Assembly (NCBI GenBank): GCA_001443545.1
Contig: LMAD01000006.1
Span: forward strand, 21,173-85,172
Direction: 5' to 3'
Source: Acidimicrobiaceae bacterium RAAP-2
GTDB taxonomy: Bacteria > Actinomycetota > Acidimicrobiia > Acidimicrobiales > RAAP-2
Length of the DNA stretch: 64,000 nt
Shown here in pieces: positions 11,301-19,793 of the stretch. The notes beneath the pieces were generated by a model. It searched no databases. It was not told where the DNA came from and saw nothing but the letters and a program-made list of their open reading frames with translations. The position numbers and the translations under genes were made by a program. The stretch's first letter is position 1. Each line of letters begins with the position of its first letter.

Positions 11301-13286
11301 CTCGGCTCGACGGGCGCCTCGATCAACACCATCGCCTACGTCACCTCGGCGGCCACGATGACCCTGAATGGGATCAGCGTCAACGTCCCCGCGAACACGT
11401 TCGTCCTCGGCGGCTCGCTCAGCCTGCCGTCCTTCATCTCGACCTTCCTCAGCCAGACGTCCTCGATCTCGGTCTACGTCACCTACACCTCGGCGAGCGA
11501 CTTCTCGGTCAACGCCGTCTTCCCGATGAGCGTGCCGGTGAGCGCCTCGTCGGAGTTCTCGTTCGCCTTCGGCGACCTCTCGTTGTCGGCGGGGGTCTCG
11601 GGCGGCAACCCCTTCATCACGCTGTCCGAGTCGGGCACCCTCACCATCAGTGGCTCCGCCGCCGGGGGGAGCGTCCAGCAAGTCGCCGTGACCCTCGCAC
11701 TCGGTTACCAGCCGTCGACGAGCACCCTGACCTTCTCCATCGCCGGGAGCGGCGTAAACGGCGCGCCGGCGTGGCAGAACGCCTTCGGGTACCCGGGTCT
11801 CGACATCACCACCATCGGCATTCAAGCCGGCGTGACGTTGGTCGCCCCGATTCCGCTACCCAGTTTCGGCTTCACGGCCTCGGGCACGCTGCCAGCCTCG
11901 ATCACCAGTGACCTCGGCATCGGCACGGGCCAGTCCGTGCCGCTCTCGTTCACCATGAACATTTCCGCGTCGAGCCCCTGTCTCGCGGTGGCGATCGGGA
12001 ACCCCGCTCCCAACGCCCCGACCGTGGTGGACATCGGCAGCGGTGTGCTCACTGCGAGCTACGCCACCTTTGTCGCCGCGCCGAGCGGCTGCACGGTCGC
12101 GGGCACGACCGTCAATCCCGGCTTCGCTATCGGGTTCCACGGCTCATTCGTCGGCGTCGCAGTGACCTTCGACGCGACCCTCCAGGTCAGCCCGTTCACC
12201 TTCTCGGGTTCGGCGACGGTCCAGGGATTCGCGGTCGGACCCTTCACCCTCCAGGACGCCTCGGTGAACGTCACGATTGGCACGTCCTTCTCGCTCAGCT
12301 TCTCGGGTGGGATCCAAGTCCTCGGTCCGAGCAATCAGGTCCAGGTCCAGGGCTCGATCAACTCGAGCGGTGACGTCAACCTTTCGGGAACGGCCAACGT
12401 CACCCTCTCGGGCTTCAGCATGTCCATGTCCGTGCACGCCCGGACCTTCGACTTCAACTTCTTCGGCTTCGGGGCCCAGAAATTCACCGCGGTGACCGCG
12501 AACGCGTCGCTCGACGTGCTCGGATCGACCGTCTCCATTGCGGGGAACTTCGGCCCGGCGACTGGCGGCGGCGTCCAAGCCACGCTGACGGGCAACGCCT
12601 CGTTCAACCCCGGGGGTTACAACCTCGGCAATCTCAACTTCGCGCTCACGCTCAGCCCCCAGCAGCAATCGCTCACGGTAAGCGGCAACGTCGACCTCGG
12701 CGGTGTCTTCCAGGGGTCGCTCAGCGGTGCGCTCAACGCGGTCAATGGGTCGGTGGGCTTCAATCTCAGCGTCGCGGCCTCGTTCCAGATGGGGTCCCAG
12801 GTCGCGGTGAGCGGCACGCTCTCGATCGGCAACTGCACCGGTGCGTGCACGACGCTCACGTCCCTCGGGGCGTCAGTGAGCGGAAGCTTCACGTGGGCCG
12901 GTCGCACCTACTCCTTCGCCTCGGTGTCGGTCGCGCCATCGTGGAGCTTCGCGGTGTCCTCGAGCGGCTACGTCAACGCCCAGTCCGGCGTGATCAACAC
13001 GGGGCTCGTCGAGTACAGCGCCTCCTTCGTCGGCAACTACTACGTCTCGATCTCGAGTTCGTCGCCCTACGTCTCGGTGAGTAGCGCCTTCAACGCCGAG
13101 GTCCAGAGCCGGGGCGGAACAGTCCAGACCCACTGCACCGGCGACTGGCGTCCCTGGACGTGGCACTGCGACAGCTATGTCGCCTGGGGCGGCTGGTACA
13201 ACCTGGTCTCGGTGGGAGCCTCGGTAGACACCAACGGCGTCTTCTCGGCCACCTACCTGGGTCGTACCTACACGGTGCAGATCTGA
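8343..13286 (+). CDS. Giant secreted Ser/Thr/Gly-rich beta-repeat protein
   Basis: A 1647-residue exported protein. Residues 1-40 form a signal peptide (twin Arg region, hydrophobic core, Ala-rich cleavage site near IGAA). About 45-440 resembles DUF11-like surface modules with paired Cys; a Pro/Ala linker follows near 452-470. From about 510 to 1590 there is a long run of alternating Ser/Thr/Gly and hydrophobic residues (patterns such as VTLTGSVALST and LSISGNV), suggesting many beta-strands or a beta-solenoid. The end has a Trp/Cys-rich knot with Cys near 1597 and 1609. There is no LPxTG motif or terminal membrane anchor. ATG 8343 follows AAGGGGGG. Its stop overlaps the next gene's start by one base (TGATG). 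Likely a surface or biofilm structural protein; function unknown. Confidence 0.75.
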   Translation: MGIATRTGLRRATTLALASAVVATVSSVGVVIAAPAIGAATRVQIVSLRGAPLARVELHANGVDVVPVALVAPRATTGGPTSLHLAVPHGFVVAALSSVDATNGRPTGGHWSCSAHDATTWCSLHHPGAAAPSSVIAYVELVNHLRAAPTSPERLSIRGSLDGAPANSLAVPVSVGPTNLPTLSLDRSMTPVVASGATGSVSFVVHDHAGASADAGAITVEDVLPPSVTSWRSNSPSWHCSGAPTSSPSCTYLDAVDVGGSAAPLTLTYRVNGPALLRGRARVADSWSSSLVVTGPYGVKLRRSVPAQVAVTSSAEGSLHVQVTTVGTQSVARGATVSVAVTHQASDGVASGLTDTVIVPTGFTMLTEHIDGWSCPSGTGTLTCRHPAPVLTNAPFTLPVALRASATAPLGMAIVAVVSSARDGSMKNAGLAIVNVVGHPLSATSGATVAPTKPAIPAAPSTPAAPKVSVARRVLGSIGTLANATTSAGPRRAHVEAVTSAPTPSGDIASPHSITCPSTSLTLDGFALPSSTWTNNTTSCSTTATITFGSGLSLFSGKSISVNVTYTDAADWTITIGAAQAGITFFGATPNFSGTVTDANGSVSGNLSLDFSPLSPVSLGGGVTLTGSVALSTGGGTSPTLSASANLSIGLVNTDVAIPISVSYSDSTTWSVTAQSGTISFDPPGTASNPSPTPVSIAVSGAVTDTSGTLSSTLTASTNGPVAIVPGVTLDGSLSLSLASGTTSAAFTGSATLTVGTLNLLVSFTYSGTQDWSANLTLANSSGSIALTSNFSIPLSSLSGTVTYGFANGSDFPSVQWDVTASFSPVTLIAGVAELNSITLTIANTCPTGGALPCPAANNDTYIAVSGNLALTFSPLSTQNLTFSAFYDLTTKAFDLAATMPGPITVVTNVLTISNPTFELSYNDPTFATPGSAVGLNGLGATSGFQLLVSGTVSLSFAGTSLNTTVSLVYDTNGLAVVADFTPSFDLGSTGASINTIAYVTSAATMTLNGISVNVPANTFVLGGSLSLPSFISTFLSQTSSISVYVTYTSASDFSVNAVFPMSVPVSASSEFSFAFGDLSLSAGVSGGNPFITLSESGTLTISGSAAGGSVQQVAVTLALGYQPSTSTLTFSIAGSGVNGAPAWQNAFGYPGLDITTIGIQAGVTLVAPIPLPSFGFTASGTLPASITSDLGIGTGQSVPLSFTMNISASSPCLAVAIGNPAPNAPTVVDIGSGVLTASYATFVAAPSGCTVAGTTVNPGFAIGFHGSFVGVAVTFDATLQVSPFTFSGSATVQGFAVGPFTLQDASVNVTIGTSFSLSFSGGIQVLGPSNQVQVQGSINSSGDVNLSGTANVTLSGFSMSMSVHARTFDFNFFGFGAQKFTAVTANASLDVLGSTVSIAGNFGPATGGGVQATLTGNASFNPGGYNLGNLNFALTLSPQQQSLTVSGNVDLGGVFQGSLSGALNAVNGSVGFNLSVAASFQMGSQVAVSGTLSIGNCTGACTTLTSLGASVSGSFTWAGRTYSFASVSVAPSWSFAVSSSGYVNAQSGVINTGLVEYSASFVGNYYVSISSSSPYVSVSSAFNAEVQSRGGTVQTHCTGDWRPWTWHCDSYVAWGGWYNLVSVGASVDTNGVFSATYLGRTYTVQI

Positions 13287-14548
13287 TGCGCGCGCCTCGA
13301 CTGGCCGGCGCCCTCGTGATGGCGGTCACGCTCCTCACCGGCGCCATGGCCGCGAGCGCGTCGCCGTTGCACCTCACGGCCTCCACCAAAGGCACGACGG
13401 TCACCCTCACGTGGAACGCGATGAGCGGCCCCGTGATCGGTTACGCCGTCGAACGCTCCACGAACGGCAAGACCTTCGTCCCCGCGCGCAACGTTCTCAC
13501 CACGAGTACGACCTTCACCGGGCTGCGCGCCGGCGTCGCCTACGACTTCGTCGTCGACGCAATCGACCGTGGCGCCTCCACCAACGAGATCCGGGTCGCG
13601 GCCACCTCCAACGTCGTCGTCATCACGCCCCTCGGCGCCCCACAACCGCCGACGTCGGTTTCGCTTCGAGCGCGCGTGGGCGGTGCCCTAGTCACCTTCC
13701 GCGCACCCCGCTCCAACGGCGGGCTTCCGGTGCTCGCCTACCGCGCCGTCGCCTCGCCGTCGGGTCGATCCTGCCGACTGGTCTCGACGAAAGCGGACCT
13801 GGGCGCCGACCCCACTGGGCCGACGCTCTCGTGCGTACTCAGCGGGCTGCGAAACGGCGTCCACTACCGCGTGCGGGTCACCGACACCACCCGGTACGCC
13901 ACGAGCCGGCCGTCACCGTGGTCGAACGTCGTCACGCCCGGACGGATCCCCAGCCCGCCGACCGGTGTGGCAGCGGTCCCGCTCGAACAGTCGGCGGGCG
14001 TCAGCTGGCACTCCGCCTTCGGCGGCGGTTCACCGGTCACCGGCTACGTCGCGACCGCTGAACCGGGTGGCGCGACCTGTTCGACGCGCGCGAGCGCTCG
14101 CCAGCCCGCCGGCGACACCTGCGTCATCAGCGGGCTCACCGACTCCCTCAGTTACACCGTGACGGTGGCGGCGACCAACGCTGTCGGGACCTCGAAGCCC
14201 TCGGGCACCGCCGTCGTCGTCCCCGACCCGCTCAACACGACCACGATCGGACCCTTCGCGAACGGATCGGCCGAGCTCACGAGTTCGCTGCAGTCCTCGG
14301 TCACCGACCTCGCCCAGGCCATCGTGCTCAGCGGGGCCACCTACGTCTCACTGCAGGGCTTCGCGAACGACCTCAGTGGCGGCGCGGCGGCCACCCTCGC
14401 GAACCAGCGCGCCCGGACCGTGGCGACGGCATTGACGCTCGCGCTGGCGAGTGACGGTTCGACGTCGGTGACGGTCCAGGTCATCGGTCCAGGGGGCGCG
14501 GCGGCGAACCCCGCCAACGCCACCAGCGTGGTCGCGACTTCGAGTTAG
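13286..14548 (+). CDS. Secreted fibronectin type III protein with C-terminal OmpA-like domain
   Basis: A 420-residue exported protein. A signal peptide ends near ASASP at 23-27. Three FN3-like modules follow, at about 28-118, 120-220 and 222-315, with typical VTLTWNAMSG, GLRAGVAYDFVV and GLTDSLSYTVTV strands. Residues 318-420 look OmpA-like: the strand VSLQGFAND followed by the NQRARTVATAL helix is typical of peptidoglycan-binding OmpA/MotB folds, although the usual Asp/Arg pair is partly altered. The ATG overlaps the giant protein's TGA (TGATG), so translation is probably coupled; the two proteins may form one cell-surface complex. The stop overlaps the convergent psiE-like gene by four bases. 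Confidence 0.8.
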   Translation: MRAPRLAGALVMAVTLLTGAMAASASPLHLTASTKGTTVTLTWNAMSGPVIGYAVERSTNGKTFVPARNVLTTSTTFTGLRAGVAYDFVVDAIDRGASTNEIRVAATSNVVVITPLGAPQPPTSVSLRARVGGALVTFRAPRSNGGLPVLAYRAVASPSGRSCRLVSTKADLGADPTGPTLSCVLSGLRNGVHYRVRVTDTTRYATSRPSPWSNVVTPGRIPSPPTGVAAVPLEQSAGVSWHSAFGGGSPVTGYVATAEPGGATCSTRASARQPAGDTCVISGLTDSLSYTVTVAATNAVGTSKPSGTAVVVPDPLNTTTIGPFANGSAELTSSLQSSVTDLAQAIVLSGATYVSLQGFANDLSGGAAATLANQRARTVATALTLALASDGSTSVTVQVIGPGGAAANPANATSVVATSS

Positions 14549-15063
14549 TCGACGCCGCGGCGCGACGGTTCGTCACCCGACGACGTGTCGGCGGCGTCGC
14601 CGGCACCGTCGAGACTGGTGCGAAGCAGGTTCAAGCCCACGAGCAAGAACACCACCACGCCCACGCCGACGCCGACCGAGATCAACGTGTTCGAAAAATC
14701 ACGTTCACTCAACTGTCCGCCGATGGTGAGGTGCGCCGAGGCACTGAGGATGTCCCGCACGCCCGCGAGCACGCCGATTTCGAGGAAGGGTCGCACCGGG
14801 AACGACGCCGAGCGCAATCGACCAAAGACCGTGTGGGCGATGTCGAGCAGGATGACCACGACGAGGATGCCGTCGATGGCGCTGATCACGACGCCCGCGA
14901 AGGAACCCTGGTGACGGAGGAACTCGACGACGGTGCGCACGAGCACCACGCCGGCCACGAGCAGCAGACTCGCCACGATCGCGTACTCCACGATGACGAT
15001 GGCCCAGCGTAAACACCAGTCGGGCAGGTGGTCCTCGGCGTTGGCGTCGGGGAAGGTGCGCAT
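14545..15063 (-). CDS. PsiE-like phosphate-starvation-inducible membrane protein
   Basis: A 172-residue membrane protein with four hydrophobic helices (about 22-46, 56-76, 93-112 and 127-147). Features typical of the PsiE family include YAIVASLLLVAGVVLVRTV near the start, the SAIDGILVVVILLDI segment, and the VRDILSASAHLTIGG loop. The biochemical role of the family is unknown; the Escherichia coli member responds to phosphate starvation. It starts at ATG 15063. No phosphate-regulation genes lie nearby. Confidence 0.78.
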   Translation of the reverse strand: MRTFPDANAEDHLPDWCLRWAIVIVEYAIVASLLLVAGVVLVRTVVEFLRHQGSFAGVVISAIDGILVVVILLDIAHTVFGRLRSASFPVRPFLEIGVLAGVRDILSASAHLTIGGQLSERDFSNTLISVGVGVGVVVFLLVGLNLLRTSLDGAGDAADTSSGDEPSRRGVD

Positions 15064-15097
15064 GACAGGGAACCCTAGTGGCCGCTGGAGCGCTTCG

Positions 15098-15649
15098 CTA
15101 CTGGAACCGCTCGAGGACCGTCACGAGTGGTTCGACCGTCGCGAAGGTGCCGTCGAGGGCGGCGAGGAAGGCGGCGTGAACCGATTCAGCCCCGACGCGA
15201 ACTCCCGCGTAGGTCTGCTCGCGCGTCGCACAGGCGTCGGCCACGACCACGCAGGTCAGGCCGCGGTCGTTCGCGGCCCGAGTCGTCGAGTCCACGCACA
15301 TGTGGGTCATCATCCCGGCGATGACAAGGGTCGTCGCGCCGATGGAATCGAGGTGGGCCGCCAGTTCGGTCCCGACGAAGGAGTTCGGGCTGTGCTTCTC
15401 GATCACCGTCTCAGCGGCCGTCGGCGCGACCAGTTCGTGGGTCAGCACGCCCTCAGTGTCGGGCAGGAAGAAGGACGCGCCGGGCTCGCTGGCCACGTGG
15501 CGTACGTGCACGACCGGTCGCCCGCTCGCGCGGAAGTGGGCCAGCAGCGCAGCGGCACGGCGTGCGGCGTCGTCGGCGCCGTGCAGGACCATGCGTCCGC
15601 CGGGGAAGTAGTCGTTCTGGATGTCGATGAGCAGCAGGGCCGTAGTCAC
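15098..15649 (-). CDS. Isochorismatase-like cysteine hydrolase
   Basis: A 183-residue member of the isochorismatase-like fold. The Asp-Lys-Cys catalytic triad is visible as D9 (LLIDIQNDY), K85 (EKHSPNSF) and C118 (GMMTHMCVDSTTR). Family enzymes hydrolyse amides such as nicotinamide or N-carbamoyl compounds; the substrate here cannot be told, although the FFPGGRM-type loop and short length fit the general hydrolase group better than PncA. It starts at GTG 15649 and is followed by the psiE-like gene in the same direction. Confidence 0.85.
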   Translation of the reverse strand: MTTALLLIDIQNDYFPGGRMVLHGADDAARRAAALLAHFRASGRPVVHVRHVASEPGASFFLPDTEGVLTHELVAPTAAETVIEKHSPNSFVGTELAAHLDSIGATTLVIAGMMTHMCVDSTTRAANDRGLTCVVVADACATREQTYAGVRVGAESVHAAFLAALDGTFATVEPLVTVLERFQ

Positions 15650-15674
15650 GCCTCGACGCTAGCAACCGCGACGT

Positions 15675-17390
15675 TCAGCCCTCGTGCGACTTATGCATCG
15701 CGTGGCTGGCGGCGGCGTCGACGCTGTCGAAGAGCGCCAGGTCGCGCACGCGCGCGTCGAGCGCGTGGGCGAGTTGTCGCCGCACGGCGTCGTTCGCCCT
15801 GGCCACCAGCACCTCGACGTCCTCGGCCGCGAGGTCCGTGACGATCTCGGTGAGCGTCTGCAGGCCCGTGTAGTCGATGTCGGCCATGGCGACCGCGTCG
15901 ATGACGACGTGCTTCGCGGCCGGGTTCGCCGTGAGCAGGTCGTGGATCTGTCGACGAAAGACCCCCGAATTGGCGAAGTAGAGCGCCTCGTCGAAGAAGA
16001 CGACGAGCAGGTGGTCCACGTGGTCGACCCGGTGGCGGTCGAATGGCTCCCAGCTGGTGGTGTCCTTCTGTCGGCCGAGCTCGATCATGCGCGGACGCGC
16101 CGAACGCCACGTGCGAAGCAAGATGGCCAGGCCGACCGATAAGGCGAGGCCCAGTTCGACGCCCAGCACGATGACCCCGAGCGCCGAGGCCATCGCCACG
16201 GCGAACTCCGAACGGCTCGAGATCCAGATCGCGCGGAACTGATCGATCTTGATGAGCCGACCGGCGATGAAGAAGAGCACGCCGGCGAGCACCGCCATAG
16301 GGATCTGGTGGGCGTAGGTCGCCAGCGGCGACAGGGCCAGCGCCACGAGCGCCGCCACGAGTCCGGGCAGGCGCGTGCGCCCGCCGGCCAGGTACGTGAC
16401 CGTGGTGCGCGCCGGACTCGCGTCGACCGGGAAGGTGCCGAGTAGTCCGGCGACGAAGTTGGCGGCGCCGACCCCGACGAAGTCCCGATTGAGGTCCTCG
16501 GCGACGCCGATCTGGTCGGCCGAGACTCGCGAGGTCATCGCGCTCTGGGAGATGACGACGATGGCGAGCGTGATCGAGGTCGTCACGACCGCGCCCCACT
16601 CGTGGATGGAGAACCAACGCAGCCGCCAGGTCGGCGCCCCGACGATGACCGAGCCCAGCTCGGCGACGCCGTGGTGACTGAGCGAGAGCACGCCGGTCAA
16701 CGTGGTGGCGACCACCACCGCGACGAGCGCCATCGGCAGGCGAGGGTTGATCCGCTCACCCAACACCATGAGTGCGACGGTGCCCAGCGCCAGCGCCAGT
16801 GGCCAACCCTGGACCTGGGCGAGTTGCCCAAACATGGCGTGCAGTCGCGCGGCGACCGTCTCACCGCCCCCGGCCACCCCGAGCGCCTTGGGGAGCTGAT
16901 GGACCACGATGATGACCCCGATGCCGCCCATGAAACCCGTGATGATGGGCGCCGAGAGGAAGTCCGCCATCCACCCCAGGCGCAACAGCCCGACGGCCGC
17001 GACCAGCAGACCGGTCACGATCGCCGCCGTGGCCACCAGGGCCAAGTAGTCGGGCGAGCCGCTCGCCGCGAGGTGCGCGATCGCCACCGCGAACAGCGGC
17101 GCGATGGTCGAGTCGGCCCCCACCGAGACGATGGGGTTAGAGCCGACAAAGGTGAAGGCCAGGGTCGCGGCGATGAAGGCGATCATGGCGAGGAAGGCGG
17201 GCACGCCGGCCAACTGCGAGGTGGCCAGCTGTTCGGGGATCGCGATCGCGAGCAGGGTCACCCCAGCGAGCACTTCGCGCGGCACATCGGCGCGAGTCAC
17301 ACCGAGGAACAGGTCCGGCAGGCCCCGAGTGGCGACCCGGCGCGAGACGGGGGTACGCGGAGCGGGGTGACGCTTGGATTCGTGACCCAT
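15675..17390 (-). CDS. SulP-family anion transporter with STAS domain
   Basis: A 571-residue transporter. About 11-14 transmembrane helices fill residues 40-420, including the SulP signature region SNPIVSVGADSTIAPLFAVA. A cytoplasmic STAS domain follows at about 440-560 (FANSGVFRRQI, VVIDAVAMADIDYTGLQTL). SulP proteins carry sulfate, bicarbonate or other anions; the substrate cannot be assigned. ATG 17390 is the first start in frame. A long perfect inverted repeat lies just upstream and separates it from the DUF5666 gene. Confidence 0.9.
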   Translation of the reverse strand: MGHESKRHPAPRTPVSRRVATRGLPDLFLGVTRADVPREVLAGVTLLAIAIPEQLATSQLAGVPAFLAMIAFIAATLAFTFVGSNPIVSVGADSTIAPLFAVAIAHLAASGSPDYLALVATAAIVTGLLVAAVGLLRLGWMADFLSAPIITGFMGGIGVIIVVHQLPKALGVAGGGETVAARLHAMFGQLAQVQGWPLALALGTVALMVLGERINPRLPMALVAVVVATTLTGVLSLSHHGVAELGSVIVGAPTWRLRWFSIHEWGAVVTTSITLAIVVISQSAMTSRVSADQIGVAEDLNRDFVGVGAANFVAGLLGTFPVDASPARTTVTYLAGGRTRLPGLVAALVALALSPLATYAHQIPMAVLAGVLFFIAGRLIKIDQFRAIWISSRSEFAVAMASALGVIVLGVELGLALSVGLAILLRTWRSARPRMIELGRQKDTTSWEPFDRHRVDHVDHLLVVFFDEALYFANSGVFRRQIHDLLTANPAAKHVVIDAVAMADIDYTGLQTLTEIVTDLAAEDVEVLVARANDAVRRQLAHALDARVRDLALFDSVDAAASHAMHKSHEG

Positions 17391-17402
17391 GGCATCACCC
17401 TA

Positions 17403-17435
17403 GGTCCGGTGCCCGACGACGTCGGGCACCGGACC
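17403..17435 (-). terminator. Perfect 16-bp-arm inverted repeat, likely terminator
   Basis: The arm GGTCCGGTGCCCGACG at 17403-17418 is followed by a single A and then its exact reverse complement at 17420-17435. It sits nine bases after the stop of the minus-strand DUF5666 gene and before the SulP start. There is no T-run on either side, so if it terminates transcription it is the GC-rich, U-less kind common in actinobacteria. A dimeric protein-binding site acting on the SulP gene is the alternative. Confidence 0.7.
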
Positions 17436-17443
17436 GGGGATGA

Positions 17444-18958
17444 TCAGTCGTTGAGGGTGATATTCGAAACGGTGAGTACGTTGGTCACCAACGTCGCGAC
17501 GACCGTCACCTTCGAACCGCTACTGATGTTCGACGCCAGGACGAAGCCCGTCGGCACGTTGAACTGCATCTGGGTGGCCTGGTCACTGGGCAGGATCGAG
17601 AGGACGCCATTCGTGACTCCGACGAACGTGCCGTCGGTCTTCACCGTGTTCGTCTGGCCGCCCTGCTCGCCGTCGGGCTGCTGGACCCGCAAGCTTTTGA
17701 GCGTCAGCGCGTTGCTATTGGTGGAATCGAAGTAGCCCGTCACGTGGACCCGCGCGCCGATTGAGATGGCTGACACGTCGACGGTATTGGGCACCACGAA
17801 ACTAACGGGCGCCACGCCATCACCGGGCTGGACGAGGAGCGTATTCGTGCCGGTCGATGCATTTGGCACCCCTACGACGAGCCCTTCGGTCTGGGTCGTC
17901 ATGGCGCCGATACCGTGACCCTCGCCCTCGGACTGGTGGACCTGCACCGAGGCAAGGGTGAGCACGCCCGCGACGTCAGTCGCCAAAACGTGGACGCGCG
18001 TACCGACGACCGCGGCGGCGTCGCTCACGGTGCTCGGCACCGAGAAGGTCATCTGGGCTGCACCTTCACCGGGCTGGATGGTGAGGCTTGTCGCGCTGGC
18101 GGTAACGACCGTGCCCTCGGCCTCGATGTAGCCCGCTGGGGTCGGGCTCTGGCTGACGCCCTGCATGGTCTGGGTGGCCGCCACGTTGTCGGCGGTGATG
18201 GTGACGAGCGTGAAGGTCCCGCCGGCGTAAGCCGTGAGCAGTTCAACGGTGTCGTTGACGGCGATGGTCGACGGGATCGTGATGCTGGCGGGGATCTGCA
18301 CGGTCGTGACCGCACCGCTCTCGACCGCGATGGTCAGTGACCCGGGCGCCCCGTTTGCTGCGGCAACCATGGTCTGCAAGGTGCCTTCAAGGTCGACCAA
18401 GTTGCTCTGGCCGGTCTGGGTGACCGTGGTCGCGTCGAGGCCCGTCGGCTGGATGCTCACGTCGACGCTTACCTCAGCGCCCGCTACGAGTGAGGCGGGG
18501 CCCGACGAGTGGGCGTGGCGACCGGGGTGTGTTGCAGCGGCCGCGCCGCCGCGATTGACCGCGACGACACTCCCGCCACCCGAGACGAGCAGTTGGCTGG
18601 CCGTAGCGCTCACGATCGTGCCGTGCATCATCGCGGTGCGGGCGTGACCCTGGGCGCGCAGGGCCGCGGCCTTGAAGGTGCCGTCGGCGAGGCGCGAGAC
18701 CCGTACCGTGACCCGCGTGCCGAGGGCAACGCGTGCGACGGCCGAGGCGCTGGCGAAACGCACCGTGTCCAAGGCGTGACCCGAGGCGAGCACGAGAGTG
18801 TATCGCTGCGTGTTAGTCGCGACTACCGTGCCGTGCACCGTCGTCGCGGTCGTTGCCTTGCTCGCGCTCGCGGCGAGCGGCGCTAGGGGGATCGTCAGCG
18901 CGAGGGCGGCCGCGAGGCTCGCCGCTCGGGCCACTGGACGGTGGTATCTCGATGCCAT
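17444..18958 (-). CDS. Secreted DUF5666-type repeat protein
   Basis: A 504-residue exported protein with a signal peptide (MASRYHRPVARAASLAAAL, cleavage near ASASK). The mature part contains repeated modules of about 60-70 residues with patterns such as VHGTVVATN, GTRVHVLATDVAGVLTLASV and GTFVGVTNGVLSI, like DUF5666 OB-like beta-barrels in tandem. Linkers are rich in Gln/Gly/His. It has few Cys and no anchor. ATG 18958 is chosen because GGAGAA precedes it and the signal peptide starts there. The function of DUF5666 proteins is not known. Confidence 0.75.
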   Translation of the reverse strand: MASRYHRPVARAASLAAALALTIPLAPLAASASKATTATTVHGTVVATNTQRYTLVLASGHALDTVRFASASAVARVALGTRVTVRVSRLADGTFKAAALRAQGHARTAMMHGTIVSATASQLLVSGGGSVVAVNRGGAAAATHPGRHAHSSGPASLVAGAEVSVDVSIQPTGLDATTVTQTGQSNLVDLEGTLQTMVAAANGAPGSLTIAVESGAVTTVQIPASITIPSTIAVNDTVELLTAYAGGTFTLVTITADNVAATQTMQGVSQSPTPAGYIEAEGTVVTASATSLTIQPGEGAAQMTFSVPSTVSDAAAVVGTRVHVLATDVAGVLTLASVQVHQSEGEGHGIGAMTTQTEGLVVGVPNASTGTNTLLVQPGDGVAPVSFVVPNTVDVSAISIGARVHVTGYFDSTNSNALTLKSLRVQQPDGEQGGQTNTVKTDGTFVGVTNGVLSILPSDQATQMQFNVPTGFVLASNISSGSKVTVVATLVTNVLTVSNITLND

Positions 18959-19061
18959 GGTTGGTTCTCCGTTCGAATCTGCGCCACGTGGCGTCAACTT
19001 GAGCGTACGGAGACTTCCTCAACCCCGGCCGTGAGGAGCCTGTGAGTTCGGTGTGAATCGA

Positions 19062-19793
19062 TCAGGCGGTGGTGATGACCCGGTAACTCTCGGCCAAGCG
19101 CTTCTTGCCCAACTTGAACCGCTTGGCCGTGGCGCGAGACCACTGTCGCACCGTCGCCTCGAGGTCGTCGCGATCGCCCACCTGGGAGACGTGACGACGC
19201 AACGCGGCGATCTTGCGGTTGAAGGTCTTGGTGACGTCGACGATCATCGTCGGGTCGTTCGAGCTGGCGAGCCAGACCGTCTTCACGGCGTGGGGCTGGT
19301 GGCCCTCGGTGAGCAGCTCGGGAAAGGCGTGGGGGTTGCGGGCGTCGGGATAGACCGCGCGCAAGGTCGCCTCGCCGGCGGCGAGGTGGTCGGGGTGCGA
19401 GGCGAAGATGCGTTCGTAGTTGCGTTCGGGGCTCTGGCAGATCACGAGGTCGGGGCGCTTCTCGCGGATCACCTGCGCGATCGCCTTTCGTAGTTCGAGG
19501 GTCACCTCGACCCGGCCGTCGCCGAAGCGCAGGAAGGTGAGGTCGCTGACCCCGAGTTCCTCGGCCGCGGCGCGCTGCTCGGCCTCGCGGGTGACGGCCC
19601 GCTCCTCGGGGGTCGAACGCGACGAGTCCCCGCCGGCGTCGCCCGAGGTCACCAGGCAGTAGGCGACCTCGACGCCGTCGCGGGTGAGCCGCGCGACGGT
19701 GCCCGCCGATCCGAAGTCGACGTCGTCGGGGTGCGCCATCACCACGAGCGCCCGCTTGATCTTCGGGTCCTTCTTGTAGTGGGTCACGCTCAC
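19062..19793 (-). CDS. PIG-L / LmbE-family deacetylase
   Basis: A 243-residue zinc-dependent deacetylase-like protein. The family signature AHPDD is at 20-24, with a second metal-ligand His in SHPDHLAAG. Relatives remove N-acetyl groups from GlcNAc conjugates, including MshB and Mca of mycothiol metabolism, but no residue here decides the substrate. The GTG at 19793 overlaps the TGA of the DEAD-box helicase gene as GTGA, so the two are probably translationally coupled. Confidence 0.87.
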   Translation of the reverse strand: MSVTHYKKDPKIKRALVVMAHPDDVDFGSAGTVARLTRDGVEVAYCLVTSGDAGGDSSRSTPEERAVTREAEQRAAAEELGVSDLTFLRFGDGRVEVTLELRKAIAQVIREKRPDLVICQSPERNYERIFASHPDHLAAGEATLRAVYPDARNPHAFPELLTEGHQPHAVKTVWLASSNDPTMIVDVTKTFNRKIAALRRHVSQVGDRDDLEATVRQWSRATAKRFKLGKKRLAESYRVITTA

